A DNA stretch of 64,000 nucleotides, taken from NCBI GenBank assembly GCA_026419785.1, contig JAODTK010001777.1:97001-161000 (forward strand), written 5' to 3'. Within the stretch, counting starts at the first letter, position 1. Every line of letters begins with the position of its first letter. Below the pieces are notes generated by a model. It was given only the letters and a program-made list of their open reading frames with translations. It ran no database searches and was not told the origin of the DNA. This DNA comes from Sclerodactyla briareus. Its lineage: Eukaryota; Echinodermata; Holothuroidea; Dendrochirotida; Sclerodactylidae. The position numbers and the translations under genes were made by a program. Shown in pieces: positions 57,130-64,000 of this stretch.

Positions 57130-59860
57130 GCACTAGATACATAATGGATAGATAGATCGATATGGTTATTAACTCCAACAGGGCAATTACCTGGCTCGTA
57201 GATAAAAAGGTAAAAATGATAAGAGGATACAAACATAAAGACGTATGTGGCACACACAATAAAAACGTAGATCACTAAGACAATAAAACAGAAACAAGAA
57301 ACGATGGGATATGGAACCAAATGAATGCTCAATGGCAAGAAAGGGTACATGAAATAGTTGGGCGAAGGCAAGCAATGGACAAGTGGGGAAAATGACGAGT
57401 CTAGTAAAGTTCTTGTTTAAAAAATTTCTTATAGCCTGACTCACAAATGAGGACTGATAACGGTTCGTGTGTGTACGAGAAGGCCTCATTCTACCCACTG
57501 CGTGGAATAATCGAACTATTAAGCTTACTTAACATAGGGTGGCTATCATCTCTTAACACTAGCATTTACCTGTTCATAGACCTCTCGCTCGCCTTTCATA
57601 AACGTTCCCATAGTAAGGAAAAGGCACACCAACTCTTGACTAGGTCTTCTTCACAAACTGTAATTATCAATGTGAAGATTTGGTAGTATTGTCACTCCAC
57701 GATGTAATAGAAGTAAACAATCGCTGCCGATATAATTATAAACAGAGACAAATGTATTTGTATTGATTCATCACTCCTTTCCAACCTCTTATCATTTATT
57801 ACCACTTGTGCGGGTACGGTCCTATTAGCCCTTCGAAAATCAACAATCATCTCCTTCGTTCTTAGTAACATTTAAAACGAGGTGATTCTGCTCACAGGTA
57901 CTCACAAAATTGAAGACCTGCTGCTGGTAACTGCGGTCATCATACATTCCTGATCAAGCCAATAAGAGCAGTGTCATCGGCAAACTTGACGAGAGGGCAA
58001 CATTGGTCAGTAGAGCGTATACCAGCAGTATACAAAGTGAAAAGGAAAGGAGCTAGAACCGTACCCTGTGGAACTCCGGTGCTACATGATGTAACCTCAG
58101 AGTGGACAGTATGGTTTAAACGAACATACTGTGTACGGTTGGTGAGATGTGTAGAATCCACTCCACCGGAGCACACGGGAGAACACCTGCTTTGAGTAAG
58201 ATGTCTGCCAAAATTGGGGTTGTATGGTGTTGAAGGCAGATGAGAAATAAAAAACAATATACGTGCTGACACCGTACCAAATCTAGATTCTTCGAGATGA
58301 GAATATAGCTTGTCTAATGTATATAATATGGCATCTTCATTATCAACGATCTTTTTTTTCGATGAGCAAACTGGAAATCATCTATAAAATCCACAGTGAC
58401 TTCCTTTAGGTATTGTAATATGAAACGTTCACATGTCTTCATAGCGATGGACGTCAGTGCCACTGGCCGTAGACGTAGATCGTTCATAGTTGTATTGACT
58501 GATTTCTTGGGGACTGGTATAATGCACGATGGTTTCCATAAATGAGGACTAGTTTGAGTCTCAAAACACATGTTAAAAATATAGGTGAAAAATATAGCAA
58601 GTTGGTGATTGCACTGTTTTAGGACACGTGGTGACAGATTATCGGAACTACAGACTTCGATGCATTCAACTTCAAAAATTGGTGGCGCACTTCATTCTCC
58701 GTCACAGCTAGGAATGGAGCAGACCTTCCGATGTTAGGCTGAATATACGATCGATTCATCTGAAAATCCTGAGAGTCAAAGCGATTGTACAAGGTGTTGA
58801 GTTGATTGGCATAAGCGTCAGATGTGTCTGGTGTTGGGCACTGTCTGGGGTTGTTGTTGGTATATCCACTTATCATCCGCATCCCATTCCATACACTTCT
58901 GATGTCATTAGTCGTGAAATGATTTTCAATTTTCCGTCTGTAAGCGTCCTTTTCAAGTTCTATTGCATTGTTTATATCCGACTGAACTATTTTCATTTCC
59001 TGCTTCGATCCTGACTTGAATACTTGCTTCTTCCTATTATGCTTGATCTCTTTGGTAATCCAGGTTTATTGTTCGGATAGCACTTCACCGTCTTCTTGGG
59101 GATCACAAGGTCCTCGCAAAATCCGATGTAGGAGGTAATGGTATCAGTCAATTCATGGATGTCCGATGCTGAATTAAAAAAACATGTCCTAATTTGTTTG
59201 GTCAAAACAATCCTGTAACTGTTCCACGGCATTATCTGACCACTGTTTGATGGATTATAACACGGGCTTGAACACGTTGAACAGTGGGCCTGTACTTTGG
59301 TAAAAGCAACACAAGGTCATGGTCGGCTTCACCGAGTTCAGTCAACTGGTCAATGGAGATGAGACGTACTGTAAGCATCTTTGACGTTTGTATAGCCAAA
59401 TACCATGTTTTGTTTCCCCTCGTGTTGGGCATTTGACATGTTGGTACAGCGTAATCCAGGGCGATTTAGTGATCCATGATTGAAGTCACCATGATGACAA
59501 TAAGTGCGTCTGGGGCAGCGGTTTCAAGTTAATCGTGAATGGCATTAGTCAGTTCAATGCTCCCCGCCTTGGCAACGGATTTGTCTGGAATGTAAATAGT
59601 ACAGCACTGTACGTGGGAAACTCACGTGGTAAATAGTATGGTCGAATTGAGACGGTCAACATTTCCAAATGGGCGGCGTACACGTTGTCGGGTGGCACCA
59701 GTTACGTTTATGTAAACACATCACCTTCCCCGATCCGCTTACCGGCAGCCTCCATGTCTCTGTCACCACCGAACGATCTTGAAACATCTATGAATACACA
59801 ATCGTCAGTGTGATTGTCTGGTAGCCAAGTCTCCGTAAATGATAGTATGCTCGCATTATT
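57130..59860 (-). mobile_element. Non-LTR retrotransposon (CR1/Rex1-group-like), endonuclease part to C-terminus
   Basis: Minus strand, element 5' at 59860. In order: partial endonuclease with ASILSFTETWLPDN (about 59820-59862); linker pieces at 58993-59432; IENHFTTNDIRSVWNGMRMI (58619-58996), the usual pre-RT linker; NDLRLRPVALTSIAMKTCERF-type RT block (58430-58510); FSSAFNTIQP (about 58215-58255); GVPQGTVLAPFLFTLYT (58027-58076); KFADDTAL with the catalytic Asp pair (about 57966-57990); LVLNVTKT (about 57870); and C-terminal RTHTNRYQSSFVSQAIRNF (about 57420-57490). Frameshifts separate these blocks and the endonuclease N-terminus is missing, so it is inactive. It is the most complete LINE in the window. 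The 3' end near 57130 is uncertain. Confidence 0.85.
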
Positions 59861-59862
59861 TA

Positions 59863-59906
59863 TTCCTTGCCGAAGGCAAAAGGAATCTTGCAGTGTTGTG
59901 TGTGTG

Positions 59907-59942
<36 letters not shown>

Positions 59943-60490
59943 TCACCCCTTGTCAGCCCGATATCTGCAAGAACGCAGCATGTATGAAGCTTCAAATAAG
60001 TATGTGGGTTGGACAATAGAGAGGATGACCCTACCGTTTTCGGTCAGTGCCCAGCTCAGTCTTCAAAGGTCACGAGAAGGCAAACTTCAGAAAGCTTGTC
60101 AGTAAGATATCTAACGAACGCACGCATGTATCAAGTTCAAATTAGGTATGTGGGTGGTACGTATGGTGTGCAGGGTGAACCCTATGGTGTTTGGTTTAGG
60201 TCAGATCTAGGTCATTTGAGGTCACCATAGGGCAATCCCTATATTATGGCAACTTATGGGGATGTGTAATGGAAAGTTTTGTTCGTCTGGGCGAGCTACA
60301 TCTGGTGACCTAATTGACCCAATTTGACCTGTTGACCTCATTTGACTTCTGATCTTTGTGACCAAGACAGCCTTAAAACACGGAATTTGTAATTGACGTC
60401 GCCATTGACATCTTGGCAACAACACACTTAGAAAGAGTTCCTGGTAATGGAAAGAGGTGGTCGTCCAGGCGAACGCACTGCAGGTTCGGT
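59863..60490 (+). mobile_element. Hairpin-headed repeat family, copy 4 (longest)
   Basis: Head hairpin at 59863-59885: arms TTCCTTGCC and GGCAAAAGGAA, loop GAA. Then TCTTGCAGTG, a (GT)n tract to about 59940, CACCCCTTGTCAGCCCGATATCT and ACGCAGCATGTATGAAGC. The body has internal tandem copies: GATATCT..GAACGCA..CATGTAT at about 59962 and again at about 60108, and TAATGGAAAG..TCGTC..GGCGA at about 60269 and about 60447. It abuts the truncated endonuclease of the LINE at 57.1-59.9 kb. Right end uncertain; the long minus frame at 60222-60671 is a by-product. Confidence 0.65.
59893..59941 (+). repeat. (GT)n microsatellite inside the hairpin-headed repeat
   Basis: Alternating GT with two TTG interruptions, at the same place in the element as shorter GTGTG stretches in copies at 15.4 and 25.5 kb. 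Confidence 0.95.
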
Positions 60491-62534
60491 ATGCATGGGG
60501 GGGGAGCCCCACATGTGGTTTGAACTTATGAATATTTCGCTGTGGCACCTGCACAATCAGCAAATTTAGGGCTTGTGTCAGGATACAAAATATTTGACAT
60601 ATTGTGCCAGTGCACGATTTATCCCTCAGGTCGGGGTTATGTGGATACCCAATTTGAGAAGAAACCTGCACTTAGATGGCCCCAAGTCAATAGTGGGATA
60701 GGTAGTACTGTAACTACACCTGTATGACTCCAATAGTGCACCGTTTCATTATACACACAATTTCCAGACAGACAATGATATTGTCTTGTGGGCACCCTGC
60801 CAGTTATGGCATAATATCCTTCACCCATGCCGTTATATAGTCAACAATGTTTTGTGTTATCACTGGTCCAGTCTCAAGGACACACCTATAAACTTGTGTA
60901 TTAAGCTCTCAGTGTAGCCATACATACCCTAACTCCCAGTGGCCTATGACAAATTTTGATGATTTATTTATGGGCATTTAAACCAAAAGTAGGCCCATAC
61001 GAAAGAAAATAAATTTTTAGAAAGGTACCACCAAGAGTGTATGGCAGGGAGTGGGGGGGGAGTGCCCCGCGTACAGGTTTCACTGGGGAGGAAACAGCCT
61101 GAAATAACGGCAGGTCGGTGCAGGCCAAAACCTCCTGCTTTGATACAACTGTTCCAACCATAGGCGGTTACATGTAAGGCCCCTCCACAGAGCTCAAAGT
61201 CAAAACCAAAAAACCGCGGGAACAGTACCCCAACCTACCACCTCCTACATCACGACAGGTATCTGCACCACAATTGCAAACAGTTTGATGAGATGAAAAC
61301 TTCTAAGGCCCAGTGAACTTTAGCACCTTATATATCTCCAAAATAACTTGTTTTGTTTTCTAAAAAAAAAAAAAACGTGGGATTAGACCAGAGAACAGAT
61401 AGTATTTTAAATCTGGGTCAATGACAGAATGAACCGTATTTACCTAGGCCCTGCTCGAAAAGAATACGGTGGTCATCGTGGAAACCTCTAATCGACAATA
61501 CTGGTAAAACTGGCTATACTGAAACTGCCGACCCCTTATACGTGTTTCCCCCCCCCCTCTTTGATGTCTTGGTCAGGTCAAAGCTATTGAGGCGAAAGAG
61601 TGAGATCGATGTGAAATAGCCAATCAATCAATCGGCTACCCAAACAGCAGGGCCATTGGATTCTACGGGGCAATTTGGCAATTATCCAATGGTTGACCCC
61701 ATATGACTTTGTATCTACGGCGACATACCACTATTTGCATTAATTCCGCGAAAATTCAAAGTTTTTGCCCTATGTGGACGAGACTTGCCGGATGGGACAT
61801 TCATTTGTCCCGACAAAGTCAGGGTCATTCGAGTCATCGGAGTCAAATTTGCTTACTTTTGGATTCCACTCATGTCAGAATTGAATAACACTCAGTGGTG
61901 GATGGGGAGGTCAGTTTGTTCTCTCTCCACAAAAGTAGTAGAAGGGAGGGCAAGGGCAGTGAAGGGAAAGGATTGATTTTGAATCCAAGTGTGCGATATA
62001 TAGAATTGTAAGTAAACCGGACAATATCAATAAGGGAGTATACAAGTTCTGGGTTTGGCTTATTAGCAAGCCTGCCAGCTATGGCAAGGAATCACGACAC
62101 AGTTTTGGTCTTGTTTATTTAATAAATCAGTACAGAGCGTTGGTGTCAATTCCGCGAAGTTCAGCAGAACTATAGAGAGAAAGGAGAGCGATCCAACTGA
62201 GGAAAACCTCGCCATCTCCTTGGTTTGCTGTAACTAAATGAAACAACAGTTACGAACAAAAATTACAAATATCCATTTCAAAGACATGATGATGACGAAT
62301 AGGGAGAGTTAGAGTGACGATCTGACAAAATGATGCGAAAATTCCAGAGAGATCTACAGCCGTGTCGCACAAAGTGCAGCGCCACCAATAACTTAGCCAC
62401 ATCTGTCCCCCTCCCGCTAACCACATCGTCCCATCCATATTCAAACACAAATCGCCGCCACAGAATTGACGACGATGTCTCAGTTAGCGAAACTCATTGC
62501 GTTATACTAGTATTCAATTACGGACAAAGTTGAG
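60491..62534. other. Intergenic, nothing recognised
   Basis: A frame reading IPRKFKVFALCGRDLPDG at 61740-61800 is protein-like but has no recognised domain or borders. A-run at about 61363-61375. Confidence 0.4.
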
Positions 62535-62539
62535 CACAA

Positions 62540-62915
62540 ATATAATAATATATGTATCTCGTTCTTATCTAGCGCTTTTTCAGCGAAAAAGACATGCTCA
62601 AAGCGTTTACAGGATCGTCGTGACTGTCACACCCGTACTATACAGCAAGCACTCTGGCTTCTTCTCGCCAGACGCACTATTTCAGTCGTCACTTCATCTG
62701 TACCCTGAGGCTTCCCAATAGGGCGTGCCACATACGCGCTCGCACTCTTAACAAGTCACTCACAGTACCACTTTTACACGTGGGTGGTGGGGGGACATTC
62801 AGGAGACAGCATGTCAAAAGCCATGCGGAAAAGTCCTCGGTTCCAAGGGCTCGAACTCGAATCAACGGTTTTGCAGTCTGGAGCTCTACCGCGACTGAGC
62901 TACTCCGCCTCCCCC
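62540..62915 (-). mobile_element. SINE family A, full length (minus strand)
   Basis: On the minus strand the head begins at about 62912 with box A TAGCTCAGTCGCGGTAGAGC (62902-62883) and box B ATTCGAGTTCGAGCCC (62862-62847) at tRNA spacing. The anticodon-loop position reads CTGCAAA (GCA), so a Cys-tRNA-like ancestor is possible. The body contains GACATGCTGTCTCCTGAATG, GTGGTACTGTGAGTGACTTG, GTATGTGGCACGCCCTATTG, TGCTGTATAGTACGGGTGTG and a tail with ACGCTTTGAGCATG and AAGCGCTAGATAAG ending in ATATTATTATA. This copy links the head-only copy (26.6 kb) with the tail-only copies (7.15 and 33.1 kb). Confidence 0.8.
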
Positions 62916-63035
62916 TTGGGTAAAACTTGCGAAATGAAGGGCTAGTATGGAAGTTGGCAGATGGATATGAATGAAAGAGGATGCATAGTATAAGATTCCT
63001 TGTATCATCGCGACTCATCGATATGTAATAAAACA

Positions 63036-63055
63036 TTCAAAAAAAAAAAAAAAAA
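63036..63055 (+). repeat. Poly-A run
   Basis: About 17-18 A following an AAACATTC context; no element body recognised upstream. Confidence 0.85.
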
Positions 63056-63176
63056 CCTGAAACAATCGACGCCACTGCATGTTGGGCCCATCCAATAGTG
63101 AGATCGGAACGACGGTTGTCATGAGTTTAGGCATGAACCAAACAATCATGTATGCTGATATAGGAGGCGCTCTAGT

Positions 63177-63360
63177 GGCCCCTCCCCCTCTCCCCTGCCC
63201 TCACCCCCCCCCTCACCTCCCCCCTCACCCCCCTCTCCCCCCCCCCCCCCCCCTCCCCCCAGCCCCTACCCCCCCCCCCCCCCCCCCTCCTCCCCCCCCC
63301 CCCCTCCCCCCCCACTCCCCCCCCCCCCCTTTTCCCCCATTTTTTTTTTTTTATTTTTTT
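63177..63360 (+). repeat. Extreme C-rich tract followed by poly-T
   Basis: About 160 bp of C with scattered T and A, ending in a T-run at about 63341-63359. The proline-rich open frame over it is low-complexity translation. Confidence 0.95.
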
Positions 63361-64000
63361 GAGTTCCCCTCACTCTCTTTCGACGTAAAAAAAACATTAA
63401 CAAGAACTTAATTGACATGAGGTCGGGTGGCCTTCAACGAAACCGAGGATGGCATTCCTCGAGATACGGTACGCCGGGCATACGCCGGGGTGTCCTGATC
63501 TCCCCAAAGGTTCGGCGACGGTTGGACTTGCATTTTCTGGCAAATATAATGGCGCCGACCATGACAAAAGGAGAGAGGAGAGAGAACAGGAAGGCAAACC
63601 CTGGAGTTGCTTGATCTCATCTCCACCACTGAATATTTTAGTTGCAAATATTTATTGAATAATGAGAAAAACCACCACTGATTCATGTCGAAACATGTCA
63701 GAGCGGGATTAGGCATGGAGAGGTGATTAGTAATCGTTCGCAATAAAAATAAAATATAAATATAGGAGAGGAACACAAAAACTAATAGTGAACACATATC
63801 AGGCAGCGCCTTGCGTAACTGATCACTGATACTGATCAATGGTCAAATCGATAGGCCTTAATCAATTTACCAGTATCACCCCCTGTCCCTCTGATTCACG
63901 CCGACACCCCATCTCTTCCTTGATTCAAATAATCGATCACCGCTTATGGGATACGAAGCCTGGTATTAAGGTACAAGTTTTTTTCTCAGCATATCATGCC
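63361..64000. other. Right edge, no supported gene
   Basis: A 143-codon minus frame (63408-63839) has a hydrophobic stretch but no recognised domain; not called as a gene. Confidence 0.4.

Noticed and set aside
60222-60671. 149-codon minus frame, longest in the window
   Set aside because: Lies inside the hairpin-headed repeat body and carries no domain.
62845-62912. A functional tRNA-Cys gene
   Set aside because: Boxes and anticodon loop are tRNA-like, but arms pair poorly and the sequence continues into a SINE body found at other loci.
63079-63411. 110-codon proline-rich open frame
   Set aside because: It is translation of the C-rich tract; low complexity, no other support.

Overview
The window reads as a piece of a eukaryotic, probably marine invertebrate deuterostome genome; an echinoderm is my best guess and the species is unknown. 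No compact gene array, ribosome-binding-site operon or CRISPR array is present. Most of the sequence is unique-looking AT-moderate DNA with very long G/C homopolymers (up to 31 C), microsatellites, tRNA-derived SINEs, decayed non-LTR retrotransposons (LINEs) and one large foldback element. No complete protein-coding gene can be read. The only host-gene signals are a few isolated candidate exons with plausible splice sites. Many open frames look broken by single missing bases, so either assembly indels or genuine decay is at work.

Layout. 0-1.5 kb: degenerate ~58-61 bp tandem repeat with a ~174 bp higher-order period, then a minus-strand LINE C-terminus. 3.0-4.8 kb: broken plus-strand LINE covering most of the reverse transcriptase (RT). 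7.1-7.6 kb: SINE tail and a minus-strand LINE end. 8.8 kb: end of an element carrying an 18 bp perfect palindrome. 15.4 kb: first copy of a hairpin-headed repeat. 15.9-16.4 kb: tandem repeat rich in CAACGTT/AACGTTGG. 16.6-17.1 kb: minus-strand LINE fragment. 19.1-21.2 kb: ~190 bp tandem array split by a minus-strand LINE. 23.3-25.8 kb: two more hairpin-headed repeats, in opposite orientations. 26.6, 31.4 and 33.1 kb: SINEs. 31.1-39.7 kb: four candidate exons, including a possible acidic first exon of a P2RX7-C-terminal-domain-like gene at 37.6 kb. 40.1 kb: small RT fragment. 50.4-51.4 kb: foldback element with arms made of ~25 bp tandem repeats. 53.3-55.8 kb: duplicated segments and possible hAT-like MITE ends. 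57.1-59.9 kb: the best preserved LINE (partial endonuclease, RT and C-terminus, minus strand), abutted by a hairpin-headed repeat at 59.9-60.5 kb. 62.5-62.9 kb: a full-length tRNA-headed SINE. 63.2-63.4 kb: extreme C-rich tract.

The most interesting items are the foldback element, which resembles in architecture the sea urchin TU elements, and a repeat family whose terminal hairpin keeps its pairing in four copies despite sequence change. SINE copies of one family occur on both strands and at different degrees of truncation. All element family names rest on motifs read by eye, not on database searches.
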